Source: a virus
DNA length: 21,958 nucleotides
IMG/VR virus record: IMGVR_UViG_3300025151_000342
Span: 1 to 21,958 of that record
Strand: one strand, 5' to 3'
The translations under genes and the position numbers were made by a program. Under the pieces are notes generated by a model. It was given only the letters and a program-made list of their open reading frames with translations. It searched no databases and was not told where the DNA came from. Shown piece by piece: positions 6,976-14,953 of the stretch; position 1 is the first letter of the stretch; each line of letters begins with the position of its first letter.

Positions 6976-8142
6976 TCAGGCACTCAAGTCCCTTATCTTC
7001 CCGTGGGCTCCGTAGAACAGTTGCCATAGGTCTCCCATTGTGTGGAACATTCCCATCTGGCCAAGCCTGTTGATTCCGAATGGATCGCCAGTCTCTATAC
7101 CAGACTCGTGGTAAAGTGTTGGTTTTGCTGTGCAGAAGTACATGTAGTCAGTGTCCATGTAGTAAAGTCGGCTTAGTCCACCGCCGTCTTCGATTACATC
7201 CTTAGAAGGAATTAGTGGTACGCCGTTGTAGGTAGCTACTATGAAACCGGCTTCCATACCGGGTACACCTGTTACTCCGTTGACTCCGGGTACTACTCTC
7301 TTCATCTCTGTGAACCTCTGCTGAGGTTGTAGGAGCTGCTGGATCTTCTCCAGAGTGTCGTAGCCTGTTAGGATAACCTTTGGCTGTCCACCTCTCTCCC
7401 AGATGCTTCGGAACATACCGTCAAGGATGTTGAGAGTTAGTGCTCTCTCGGTCCCTGAGCTTCCTGCATCGACGTTTGCATCATACCACTGTTGCGAGCT
7501 TCCATCGTCTGCTCTGTCGATGTTGTACTGCTTGTGGTCTCCAGCGGAAATGTCGCTGAAGCTTGTAGTCTCGATGTTTGTAGCAGAGATACACCTGTCG
7601 ATTGACTCGAAGTTGTTCAGTGTTGTCTCTCTGTTACCCACGTCGTCAAGAAGCATTTTGTTGATCATCTCAGCGTGATGCTTAGCCATCTCCATCTTCA
7701 TGACAGCTCTTGCATCTCCAAGACCATCATCCTTGTCAGCAAGGAACATTGCAGTCTCGCTCAGATCAAATGTGTGAGCTACAGTTCTTGGCTTATCGCT
7801 AACAGCAGCGAAGGTAGGCTTGCTGGTGTCAGGTAGTGTTCCGTTCTCAGGTAGTCCGCCACTGATGGTATCTGATGGCTTTGCAGTGACGACCCTCCAT
7901 CCTGACTTCTCCCATGGCTTCTTTGGTAGTATTGAGAAGGCGTTGAACTCTTGATTGAGCTGTGACCATACCTTCCTTCCAAAGATAGCTTGGTAAGTTC
8001 CTGTGGTCGAGCTCATTAGTGGAGAGTCTGCCTTTAGCAAGTCAGTGCCACTGTACGCCCATGCGTTCTGTCCCGCACCTGCACCGTAGTACATGCGCTC
8101 CATGTCTTCTATTGTTCTGATGTATCCTCTTGATCCACTCAT
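6976..8142 (-). CDS. Major capsid protein, HK97 fold
   Basis: A 388-aa protein with a strong SD (CGAGGTGAA) 5 to 6 nt before ATG 8142. The order protease/scaffold - this gene - small beta-rich gene, and the length, are those of HK97-type shell proteins. Visible features: an early segment YQAIFGRKVWSQLNQEFNAF followed by LPKKPWEKSGWRV; a central long helix region (DARAVMKMEMAKHHAEMINKM, quoted in part); the peripheral part GGQPKVILTGYDTLEKIQQL; and late strands VPLIPSKDV and YYMDTDYMYF, typical of these proteins. It has no obvious N-terminal delta domain, consistent with a separate scaffold supplied by the protease fusion. Expected to form the icosahedral shell that is filled by TerL. Family from pattern and order; confidence is high. 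Confidence 0.9.
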   Translation of the reverse strand: MSGSRGYIRTIEDMERMYYGAGAGQNAWAYSGTDLLKADSPLMSSTTGTYQAIFGRKVWSQLNQEFNAFSILPKKPWEKSGWRVVTAKPSDTISGGLPENGTLPDTSKPTFAAVSDKPRTVAHTFDLSETAMFLADKDDGLGDARAVMKMEMAKHHAEMINKMLLDDVGNRETTLNNFESIDRCISATNIETTSFSDISAGDHKQYNIDRADDGSSQQWYDANVDAGSSGTERALTLNILDGMFRSIWERGGQPKVILTGYDTLEKIQQLLQPQQRFTEMKRVVPGVNGVTGVPGMEAGFIVATYNGVPLIPSKDVIEDGGGLSRLYYMDTDYMYFCTAKPTLYHESGIETGDPFGINRLGQMGMFHTMGDLWQLFYGAHGKIRDLSA

Positions 8143-8172
8143 TTTTTCACCTCGTGTTTTAACTCAAGACGA

Positions 8173-9540
8173 TTACTCGCCTCGGACGGCCCTCCTTGCC
8201 AGTTCTTCGACGGCCCTCCAGCCTTCTAGGTCATTGCCCATTGCGGCAAATTCCTCATGGGAAGGGACACGAATGTCAGTTGTTGGGGTTGCATCGGATT
8301 TTGCGATATCTGTTGCGCCAGCACGTAGGGTCTGAATTTCAGCACTTAGAGCTGCGATTTGTGAGGAGTAGTCCTGAGACTTTCTCATCTCTTCAGCCCT
8401 TGCTGTTTCAGCAGAGTATCTCTCTTCCCACTGTGCCTTGACCAGAGTCTTGAGCGCTTCCTCGTCTTTCATAGTTGCATATGCCCTGTAGCCTCTCTCT
8501 AGGCCTTCTGGCGTAACATCTCCAGCCTTGATGACATAGTTGTTACCTGATGCCTCGTTGTAAGCCATGTTGTCTACACCGGGCTGCTTGATGACGTACT
8601 GATTGCCACCGGGAGCTGGTAGAGCTGGTTTTGCGGTCTCGGTTGCGTCCTCGCCGCTGCCGATTTCATCGCCCTGTCCTCTGTGAGAGTAGCCACCGTC
8701 TCCGTATCCGGGCAGATATGCCTTCTCAAGACCGAAGTGCCCACGTAGTTTGTCAAGATCAATTCCCTGCTCGTGTGCAAACTTCTCAAGAGTATCGATG
8801 TAAGCCACTGCGGAGTCTTCGGATTTCTGTGGGTCCTCATCCTCTTTCATCTCTTTCATCTCCTTTTCCTCGGAGTACATCTTGTCTTCTTTCTTTCCTT
8901 TGGCGACATCTTCATCCATGTGCTTCAACACACGGGAGAGTCCGTCCCTTATTTCGTTCAATGCTTCGCTTTCTGTCATTTTTTCCACTTCCGTTTCATC
9001 CATTTTCAAAATTGTATATCGAGCTTCGGGGTTAATCCCTTTCTTGCACAGAGTAACCTCGTGTAGCTCTAGCTCGGTAATCTCACGGTGGTTGCCATGC
9101 TCAGGGGTATGCTTGCTTACCCTAAACAGTGCCTGTCCACCTATGGAGAAAGCTCGGAGGTCTCCGTCACGGATTTGCTTCTGCACCTCTCTCGCTTTCT
9201 GTATGTCGCTGCGTATCTTGCATACGACGAATAGGCCGTGGTCATCCACTTCGGATTTCCACAATCGGCCTTGTGAATCAGTGTGGTCGGCTACAACCTC
9301 TCCAACCTGAATACCGCTATGAGCTAGCTGTACGTTTCTGAACGCTTTGTTGCCCATGAATTTATCAAATGCCTTACCTAGAGCATCTGAAGGAATCCTG
9401 TCACCCTGCTTGTCCACCATATCCACACTGGCGTATCCTGCGATATAGAGATCCCCATTCTTCGTTTCCGACTTCATGATGAAATCAGAACCTACCGCAC
9501 TCCATCTTAGGGAGGGTTGTAGTGTAGCCTCTGCGGACAT
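8173..9540 (-). CDS. Prohead maturation protease fused to a scaffold-like C-terminus
   Basis: A 455-aa protein when started at ATG 9540. A TTG at 9561 would add 7 residues, but the TATA-like box 27 nt upstream supports the ATG. Residues ~20-185 match the HK97/U35 prohead protease pattern: an opening strand YIAGYASVDMVDKQGDRI, His74 in QLAHSGIQVGEVV, Ser132 in DLRAFSIGGQALF, and the closing LELHEVTLCKKGINPEAR (acidic residue 161). His and Ser are the expected catalytic pair. After residue ~190 come acidic and Lys-rich helices (MKEMKEDED), a Gly/Pro linker, two GNxYVIK segments (312-318, 332-338) and a coiled-coil-like tail, as in a scaffold. The capsid gene follows. The protease would mature the shell and degrade the scaffold part. 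Confidence 0.9.
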   Translation of the reverse strand: MSAEATLQPSLRWSAVGSDFIMKSETKNGDLYIAGYASVDMVDKQGDRIPSDALGKAFDKFMGNKAFRNVQLAHSGIQVGEVVADHTDSQGRLWKSEVDDHGLFVVCKIRSDIQKAREVQKQIRDGDLRAFSIGGQALFRVSKHTPEHGNHREITELELHEVTLCKKGINPEARYTILKMDETEVEKMTESEALNEIRDGLSRVLKHMDEDVAKGKKEDKMYSEEKEMKEMKEDEDPQKSEDSAVAYIDTLEKFAHEQGIDLDKLRGHFGLEKAYLPGYGDGGYSHRGQGDEIGSGEDATETAKPALPAPGGNQYVIKQPGVDNMAYNEASGNNYVIKAGDVTPEGLERGYRAYATMKDEEALKTLVKAQWEERYSAETARAEEMRKSQDYSSQIAALSAEIQTLRAGATDIAKSDATPTTDIRVPSHEEFAAMGNDLEGWRAVEELARRAVRGE

Positions 9541-9558
9541 TGTAGGGGCATCGTTATT

Positions 9559-9570
9559 CAATCGTATATG
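9559..9570 (-). promoter_or_regulatory. TATA-like box upstream of the protease gene
   Basis: The minus strand reads CATATACGATTG. ATACGATTG begins exactly 27 nt before ATG 9540, the spacing of an archaeal TATA box to a leaderless start. No SD lies between them. The same 9-mer is at 14954-14962, and a one-base variant lies 27 nt before ATG 5415. Confidence 0.5.
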
Positions 9571-9583
9571 AATGATAGGATGT

Positions 9584-9600
9584 TAGTCCTGACAGGACTA
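9584..9600. promoter_or_regulatory. Perfect inverted repeat between the 1132-aa gene and the protease gene
   Basis: TAGTCCTGACAGGACTA is a 7-bp perfect inverted repeat with a 3-nt centre. It begins right at the TGA stop of the 1132-aa gene (9601-9603), about 14 bp upstream of the TATA-like box. There is no T-run next to it, so a plain terminator is less likely. It may be an operator for a dimeric regulator, or a transcript-end hairpin. Confidence 0.45.
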
Positions 9601-12600
9601 TCAGGTTATAGAATCCGTGCGAACGCTAGGCTGAGGCTCTGTTGCCGATTTTTTTTTCTTGGGTGGAACACGCATAATCGCTTCTTCTTCGCTAATTTCA
9701 ATTTCGGGTTTTTCTATATCTTCAGATATGATATTCAACTGTGCTATATCCTCTTCTTCCCTTTCGTCGTCCTTACCTTGCCTTGGGTCTCCGAAAGTTG
9801 TATTGATTTCTTCGTTGATCTCTGTTGGGCCCATAGGTGCTGTGATATCTGCTTGCATACCTGACCACGCACCTCCATCGGCAGAAGCTGCATTCATTCT
9901 AGGATACTTGAATTTCTTAATCGGAGTATCTACAATGTCGTCATCAATAGCTTCATTGAGTGTGAATTTACCATCCTCGGTTCTTTCTATGCCATATTCT
10001 CCCCCGAACCTGAGAAGATGGTCATGTTTCAAACCTTTCACCTTTTCACACAACTCATCAGAGGTCAAAGATTCATCACCGACTTCTATGGCCGAAACCG
10101 CCCGTCTCATCATATGCTCTATATCGTCACTTTCTTCGTCATTGACAGCAGGTGCTTTTTTGAGTCTCCTCTTTTTCTTTTTTCGAGTAACAGAATGAAC
10201 TGGGTTATATGTCCCTGCATCTGTAGACATTACGGTGCCTGACCCTCCAGAGGCGGGAGCTGCGCCTCCGCCCCCCGCTTCCTTTAGAAGAAATGCCACA
10301 GGGGGTATCCATAGGTCTTGTTGTGATATCGCTTGTTTTACCAAATATGATAGTCCCTCGTAACCGTCAATATATGTCCCTTCATCATCCATACCCAAAT
10401 CAACTTTTACGACGGATACTATTTCTGGATACTCCAAATATAGTTGAGACCCGTTTATTGTTATCTCAGGAAGAGGAGGATATACTTTTGATTTTGATAT
10501 TTCATCATTAGCGAATAAAATCCATTTTGGGTGTAGCTCTTTGTCTTTGATAAATGTCGAAGATGCATCTCTAACTAGAAATTCACCCTTGTCAAAAGCG
10601 GCTATGGCTTTAACCAGCCCATCGTGATCCGAAAACGAACAATTCGACGGAGCAGGAAAGTGCACATTATCTGTAGAATGGTACAATGTCTTTAGAACAT
10701 TAATTCTATCCTCTAAAGGTTCAAAAGATAAATCGGTCCCCTTATGGACTAACAAATCCACCACACTCAATTTGTCGCCGTCAAGGTAAGCGTCCAAAGT
10801 AAAATTGCCTTTCATCTCCTTGAGGTCTTTACTAATTCCCTTCGGCATGCTTGGCTCTAATCTCTTCCCCTCCTTTTTGATTAGCTTACGATCTCCTTCT
10901 GGTTTCTTCTGAACTACCCAGCTTCCACTAAATCCCTTCATCGTTTCTAAATCATCCAAGTCCTTGACAATATGTGCGGGCTTAATGAGGTCTTTACCAA
11001 ACACTCCAGTCAACTCATAATCATCGGCTTTGTGTAAATCGGTCAATAAAGCTGGAAATCCTCTTGCCCCTCTCTCCAATAGATTGATTTCTTTCTGTTT
11101 GCTTCTTATTGCTTTGATATGGAAAGCCGGGTCTACGGCCCTAATGTGTTCCTCGTGTGCCGTTCTTTGCATGATGTTGAAGGGTTGTTCAGTGACATTA
11201 AACTCTATGTCCCCTGTGTCCGAGTCATATTTCCAAGTCAAAGTTGCTGGCATTAGATGCCCCCAAGCATCTGTATTGCCTGAGTTGAAGATGGGAGGCA
11301 CAACGGCTCTAGCGGTCGGGGAGAGTGGCTCAAAGTACCCATTACTAGCGATTAATTTCATAGTGGTTGTATCTGGCAGAGGCATTTCTGTGAATTTTGC
11401 TGTATCTCCGTTTCTCATTAAACGGTAGTTTACAGCAGCTAGAAGCTGTTGAATGTTACCTCTTGCGATAGTATTTCCTTCAACATTCATAAATTGTTTA
11501 GTATCGTCTTCTGATTTACTTCTAAGAACCTCAATTCCAAATTTTTCCATGACTTCATTGGCCATTCTTTTTGCTTCAAATGTCATCGTATTACTTGCGT
11601 ACCTATTCAGTTGATTGTGAAGATCGTGAAACTCGGGGTTTGAATTGGGATGTTCTTCCCCAATGAACGGTGCCAACGCAGCACCGTGCTCACCAACATT
11701 CATCATAGCCCTTCCAAATGGACTCATTGTGTATGCGGTGTGTGGTATCATCATAACTGAGCCTTGACCCTCTATTTCCGATGGATGTAAATGATGATGA
11801 TGTGCTGACCCCCCACTCCAATTAGCCCTCTTTCTCTCAAAATCTAAATTCATCTGTGAATCGGACGAAAGAATGTCTGCGTATTGTTGGCCGTTAGGCG
11901 AATTAGATGCGCCGGGATAATGTGACCCTGCAATCATATGTTTGCCTATAATTGGAAGTGCGTCCATTAACAGGTTACTTAGCCAAGAGCCTGTAAATAT
12001 CTTTGAGTAAGATTGCATGAAAACTTGTTTGAGTGAGTTAAGGTCTCTGCCAACACCTCCCCAATATTGGTATGGCTCCCACCAATGATAATTGTGGTTC
12101 TTCTCCCCCGCTTCAGTCCACGGAGAGCTGTGATAGCGGTCGGGAGAGTTGGGCATATCAGGTTGTGTAGGGCCGGATTTGTCAGCTGGTCTTGACCACC
12201 ATGCTTTGAGAGGAGTGGCTCTGTCTCTCCAATTTCTAAGTAGTCTATCAAATGTTATGCCACCTTTCTCTTGCATCTTATTGATCACGGTTCTAGCTTC
12301 GGGTGAATTCGGTTCTGAAGACATTGATAATTCGGAAAGCAACCCCATTATGACCTCCCTTTGCTCGCCAGTTTGATATTCAAGACCAAATAAGTATGAT
12401 AGCAAGCCATAATCACCCGACAACTCCTCCTTCTTTTGTTGCATATAGCCCTCATCGGTTAGCTCACGGTATCTGTTTCTATCAACCGAGTATAGATCAA
12501 ACATGCTTTCAGTGGGGTCGCCATAATTGTCTAAAACGGCCATCAAATCAGGCCTTATTCTTCTCTCCATTTCTCTGTGAGTCTTCATTGGTTCGCCTAT

Positions 12601-12999
12601 GAATTTCAAAACTATATCCACATACGCAGGGTCTCCATGAGCACCTCCATGAAGAAGGGGGCAGCTGTTGGACTCAAAATCAAATGGTTGATGCTTTCCG
12701 AACTTATTGTCCATTTCTGCCTCTGGCCAGTCACCGGAATAACTCGTGGATATTTTCGTATGCCCCGCGAGAAAGGCTTGCATGTCCGATGGCATAACCA
12801 TCTTGGAAGGCGGCATTGGTTTATCTAAATCCCTCATGGAATAAGCAGGGGGGTCGATTGCCACGGCTACAGTGGCAGTGTCAAAACTTGTAGCTTCGAC
12901 CTCTTCTAGCTTAGATAGGTATGATTCAAGATCATAATCTTGACCAGTGAGAGACGATAGCAGAACGTCTGTTCTCTGTCTGATTATTTCTTCTGACAT
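9601..12999 (-). CDS. 1132-aa capsid-operon protein with a degenerate DNA-ligase/nucleotidyltransferase domain
   Basis: ATG at 12999 follows GAGGTGAGTA. Residues 1 to ~640 are not recognised; they are Trp/Met/Asn-rich with a His cluster at 400-405 (HHHHLH). Residues ~655-845 resemble the adenylation domain of ATP-dependent ligases. Motif I is KPEGDR (K699-R704), in WVVQKK context. The motif III region is DAYLDGDKLSVVDLL (736-750), followed by LEDRINVL. A motif IV-like GEFLVRD lies at 805-811 and a motif V-like W826 (PKWILF). The spacing fits the family, but motif IV lacks the EG order and motif V lacks its Lys pair, so activity is doubtful. The C-terminus has RKKKKRRLKK (939-948) then acidic low-complexity sequence and KKKK near the end. 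Sits between small head genes and the protease. A virion, scaffold or ejected protein is possible. Confidence 0.85.
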   Translation of the reverse strand: MSEEIIRQRTDVLLSSLTGQDYDLESYLSKLEEVEATSFDTATVAVAIDPPAYSMRDLDKPMPPSKMVMPSDMQAFLAGHTKISTSYSGDWPEAEMDNKFGKHQPFDFESNSCPLLHGGAHGDPAYVDIVLKFIGEPMKTHREMERRIRPDLMAVLDNYGDPTESMFDLYSVDRNRYRELTDEGYMQQKKEELSGDYGLLSYLFGLEYQTGEQREVIMGLLSELSMSSEPNSPEARTVINKMQEKGGITFDRLLRNWRDRATPLKAWWSRPADKSGPTQPDMPNSPDRYHSSPWTEAGEKNHNYHWWEPYQYWGGVGRDLNSLKQVFMQSYSKIFTGSWLSNLLMDALPIIGKHMIAGSHYPGASNSPNGQQYADILSSDSQMNLDFERKRANWSGGSAHHHHLHPSEIEGQGSVMMIPHTAYTMSPFGRAMMNVGEHGAALAPFIGEEHPNSNPEFHDLHNQLNRYASNTMTFEAKRMANEVMEKFGIEVLRSKSEDDTKQFMNVEGNTIARGNIQQLLAAVNYRLMRNGDTAKFTEMPLPDTTTMKLIASNGYFEPLSPTARAVVPPIFNSGNTDAWGHLMPATLTWKYDSDTGDIEFNVTEQPFNIMQRTAHEEHIRAVDPAFHIKAIRSKQKEINLLERGARGFPALLTDLHKADDYELTGVFGKDLIKPAHIVKDLDDLETMKGFSGSWVVQKKPEGDRKLIKKEGKRLEPSMPKGISKDLKEMKGNFTLDAYLDGDKLSVVDLLVHKGTDLSFEPLEDRINVLKTLYHSTDNVHFPAPSNCSFSDHDGLVKAIAAFDKGEFLVRDASSTFIKDKELHPKWILFANDEISKSKVYPPLPEITINGSQLYLEYPEIVSVVKVDLGMDDEGTYIDGYEGLSYLVKQAISQQDLWIPPVAFLLKEAGGGGAAPASGGSGTVMSTDAGTYNPVHSVTRKKKKRRLKKAPAVNDEESDDIEHMMRRAVSAIEVGDESLTSDELCEKVKGLKHDHLLRFGGEYGIERTEDGKFTLNEAIDDDIVDTPIKKFKYPRMNAASADGGAWSGMQADITAPMGPTEINEEINTTFGDPRQGKDDEREEEDIAQLNIISEDIEKPEIEISEEEAIMRVPPKKKKSATEPQPSVRTDSIT
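10465..11037 (-). other. Ligase-like (nucleotidyltransferase) domain inside the 1132-aa protein
   Basis: This stretch encodes residues ~655-845. The lead-in KPAHIVKDLDDLETM corresponds to the conserved strand/helix before motif I in ATP ligases. The putative adenylated lysine is K699; the acidic residue of motif I is E701 instead of the common D. Motif III has D742 where Glu is usual. Motif IV is G805-E806 rather than E-G, and motif V reads WILFA rather than WxKxK. Fold similarity is probable by motif order and spacing; catalysis is uncertain. Confidence 0.6.
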
Positions 13000-13008
13000 T
13001 TACTCACC

Positions 13009-13725
13009 TCACAGGCGAGCAAAGACTTCTTCCGTAAGGCTCGCAATTTCTTCAATTATTCCCAAACTGCCGGGATATGCCTTTCTCAGAGATGCAAGAG
13101 CGTCTTCGGCACTATCTAAGTTATCTGTGACTCCACCAGCATAATTCAGATGCATATGAAGAGATGAAGCATTCGTGTCGTACCCAGTCTGAGCTACAGA
13201 TGGCATCTTAGCCACTTCACTGACAATGGATTTACTCGGACCGTCATTCATAGCCGGTAGTCTGTGATTAGTCGAATACACAGTGGCTCTAGTTCCAGAT
13301 GGTTGTTCTAGTAATTGAGGAACGCCATTCTCAACGGTGGTTTCTTGCTCGTACTTGACAATAATGCCCTTTTCTCTTAAAAACGCAGTTGTTGCGTCTT
13401 CTTTCTTCACCTTCTTGTCGCCCTTCGTAGCTCCAGCTATCTTGTCTGCGAATGTGATTTTATCATGAGGTGGTGCCAAAGCTGCGAAGTCCTTGTTTCT
13501 ACCTTTTGCCTTTGGAAGCTTAGGTGGCTTCCCCATGCCTCTGTCTGACTTGTACCCGTCTTCAGATTTTTTGGTGTCTTTGCGACAAGATTCACAACCC
13601 TCACAAGGGTCTGCCTTGCAGTGCATACCATACTTTGCTTTCACAACGTCCTCAAGTTGTTTAACTATGGTTAGCAATTGTCCCTCTGGCGTTTCTTTCA
13701 TTGGATTGACGTATCTTAGACTCAT
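13009..13725 (-). CDS. 238-aa protein with an N-terminal Cys cluster
   Basis: ATG at 13725 (MSLRYVNPMKETPEG) is preferred: it overlaps the previous TGA by ATGA and has GGAGG about 11 nt upstream. A longer start at 13755 would overlap by 34 nt. An early helix (QLLTIVKQLEDVVKAKYG) is followed by a compact metal-knuckle-like cluster, CKADPCEGCESCRKD. Next come a Lys/Gly-rich linker and a C-terminal helical part (SAEDALASLRKAYPGSL, then IIEEIASLTEEVFARL). Not recognised. The cluster may bind zinc or an iron-sulfur centre; spacing C-x4-C-x2-C-x2-C is seen directly. It precedes the large ligase-like protein, separated by 9 bp. Confidence 0.75.
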   Translation of the reverse strand: MSLRYVNPMKETPEGQLLTIVKQLEDVVKAKYGMHCKADPCEGCESCRKDTKKSEDGYKSDRGMGKPPKLPKAKGRNKDFAALAPPHDKITFADKIAGATKGDKKVKKEDATTAFLREKGIIVKYEQETTVENGVPQLLEQPSGTRATVYSTNHRLPAMNDGPSKSIVSEVAKMPSVAQTGYDTNASSLHMHLNYAGGVTDNLDSAEDALASLRKAYPGSLGIIEEIASLTEEVFARL

Positions 13726-14054
13726 ACTCTTGTAGCCTCCTCTGCATCGATCCACTCTTGTAATTCGTCATATCTGGACTTGGACTTTTGAAAGACCTCT
13801 CCCGTACCCTCAAATGGGCCACCGAAAGAAGTCGCATCATCCACTCCTGCTCTATTCAATGGATCGAATGTCTCATCGGCATGAGGAGTGGTCATCTTCA
13901 TCCACCCCGCCTTTCTCATCATAGTCTCAGGGTCAGACACCGCTTTTCTAAGTTCATAATTCTCGCCCTCGACGAAAGCCAATCTCTCATTGAGAGTCTT
14001 TAGCTCGGAAACTATTTGCTTCATTATCTCAAGCTCTTGATTTTCATCGGACAT
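13722..14054 (-). CDS. 110-aa coiled-coil protein
   Basis: Starts at ATG 14054, which shares one base with the upstream TGA (TGATG); a GTG one codon earlier (14057) is possible. The first ~40 residues form a strong heptad-rich helix (ELEIMKQIVSELKTLNERLA, then FVEGENYELRKAV), a likely dimer or trimer coiled coil. The rest is polar, with PLNRAGVDDATSFGGPFEG and a second helix RYDELQEWIDAEEATRV at the end. It has no Cys and no membrane segment. Family not recognised. Among head genes, small coiled-coil proteins often act in scaffolding or as partners of larger head proteins; that role is only inferred. Confidence 0.75.
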   Translation of the reverse strand: MSDENQELEIMKQIVSELKTLNERLAFVEGENYELRKAVSDPETMMRKAGWMKMTTPHADETFDPLNRAGVDDATSFGGPFEGTGEVFQKSKSRYDELQEWIDAEEATRV

Positions 14055-14575
14055 CACATTCCACCTCTCATCATGCCGTCTAATGCTCCCATGCCCTGCA
14101 TACCCATTGGAGTCACTGGCGGCATAGCAGCGGTCATGTTTGGTGTGCCAACCGGTGCATCGTAGTTCATCAGTGTTCTAACTTCTGGGTCTTCCATAAG
14201 AAGAGAAACGGACCTTTGTGTGGTTAGCCCCTGTGCCCTAAGCTGCTCCACTGCATTTGTCATAGTAGCTAAGGAGTCAGTGCTCATGCCATTTTGTTGA
14301 AGTATGGCTATGATAGCGGGCCAAGAGCCCAAATGTGCCATCATTTCGCCCAATTGACTGGAAAGAGTATCCAAAAACTGCTTTGAATTTGTTTGTGGTG
14401 GCTGAGGAGGAGTCTGTGCAGTTGGAATGTTGGATAGTGCTGAACCGGCAGCAGTTGCAGGATCAGCTACATTCATTGCTCCTTGCGGGTCTTGCTTGAG
14501 AAGCATGGAGTCCCTAATCTCTAATGACTTCATTCGGTCAGCGATAGTGCCTCGATTAGAAGAGAATCCAGCCAT
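14054..14575 (-). CDS. 173-aa protein with a Met/Gly-rich C-terminus
   Basis: ATG at 14575 has GAGGT about 8 nt upstream. The N-terminal ~40 residues are charged (GTIADRMKSLEIRDSMLLKQ). A Pro/Thr/Gln linker (TAQTPPQPPQTNSK) follows, then a helical middle (FLDTLSSQLGEMMAHLGSW, IIAILQQNGMS, NAVEQLRAQGL). The last ~25 residues are Met-, Gly- and Pro-rich (PVTPMGMQGMGALDGMMRGG), a disordered or sticky tail. No catalytic motif is visible. Family not recognised; virion or assembly accessory by context. The stop is coupled to the next gene by TGATG. Confidence 0.75.
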   Translation of the reverse strand: MAGFSSNRGTIADRMKSLEIRDSMLLKQDPQGAMNVADPATAAGSALSNIPTAQTPPQPPQTNSKQFLDTLSSQLGEMMAHLGSWPAIIAILQQNGMSTDSLATMTNAVEQLRAQGLTTQRSVSLLMEDPEVRTLMNYDAPVGTPNMTAAMPPVTPMGMQGMGALDGMMRGGM

Positions 14576-14584
14576 AGTTATACC

Positions 14585-14929
14585 TCAATACACTGTGTGT
14601 GGTCGATAGAGCTTACTGGTTCTACCTGCTCTAACCACACCAAGAGCTGAGGCTTCCTCTCCACCGGAGAATGACTTATCGGTATTCGATGGGTTGAATT
14701 GAACACCTTTTTGAAATACTGATGGATCATGAGCAATAGCTTTGTTGAGTGAATCATACAAACTCAAATCCTCTCTCAGCAACGCCATCGCGTTAGTTGC
14801 TGCGTCAAGATGCTTCTCTACAGCTAGACGGTCTTCAGTTTCAATAGCCTTTGTTAGTGCCTCTAACGCGGCCGTAGCTCTACGAGCCATTGGGTCCATT
14901 TTTTTTAGGTCAAACAGTGAGTCGCTCAT
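14585..14929 (-). CDS. 114-aa helical protein
   Basis: ATG at 14929 (MSDSLFDLKKMDPMARR) is preferred over a TTG at 14956, which would add nine residues. There is no clear SD; instead a box ATACGATTG lies 33 nt upstream. The protein is mostly helix: RATAALEALTKAIETEDRLA, then VEKHLDAATNAMALLREDL and YDSLNKAIAHDP. A polar tail follows, ending KLYRPHTVY. No Cys or enzyme motif. The family is not recognised. Its two amphipathic helices suggest a small helical bundle, perhaps a scaffold or chaperone. The start is the least certain in this cluster. Confidence 0.7.
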   Translation of the reverse strand: MSDSLFDLKKMDPMARRATAALEALTKAIETEDRLAVEKHLDAATNAMALLREDLSLYDSLNKAIAHDPSVFQKGVQFNPSNTDKSFSGGEEASALGVVRAGRTSKLYRPHTVY

Positions 14930-14953
14930 GCCTATCGTTACTTCCACACATGA

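Noticed and set aside
8574-8840. Minus-strand 88-codon frame inside the protease gene
   Set aside because: Alternative frame of an established gene with no independent support.
9584-9600. Intrinsic terminator
   Set aside because: No adjacent T-run on the coding strand, so it was recorded as a regulatory inverted repeat instead.
9568-10511. Plus-strand frames rich in Ser/Phe/Leu opposite the large protein
   Set aside because: Composition is the antisense image of acidic/Lys-rich coding sequence; no domain seen.
11979-12251. Minus-strand 90-codon frame within the 1132-aa gene
   Set aside because: Out-of-frame overlap fully inside a better gene; no start signal or homology pattern.
9601-12999. 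Functional replication DNA ligase
   Set aside because: Motifs IV and V are altered, there is no recognisable OB domain, and the domain is buried in a much larger head-operon protein.
13725-13755. Upstream extended start of the 238-aa gene
   Set aside because: Would overlap the previous gene by 34 nt, whereas ATG 13725 gives the ATGA coupling seen throughout the operon.
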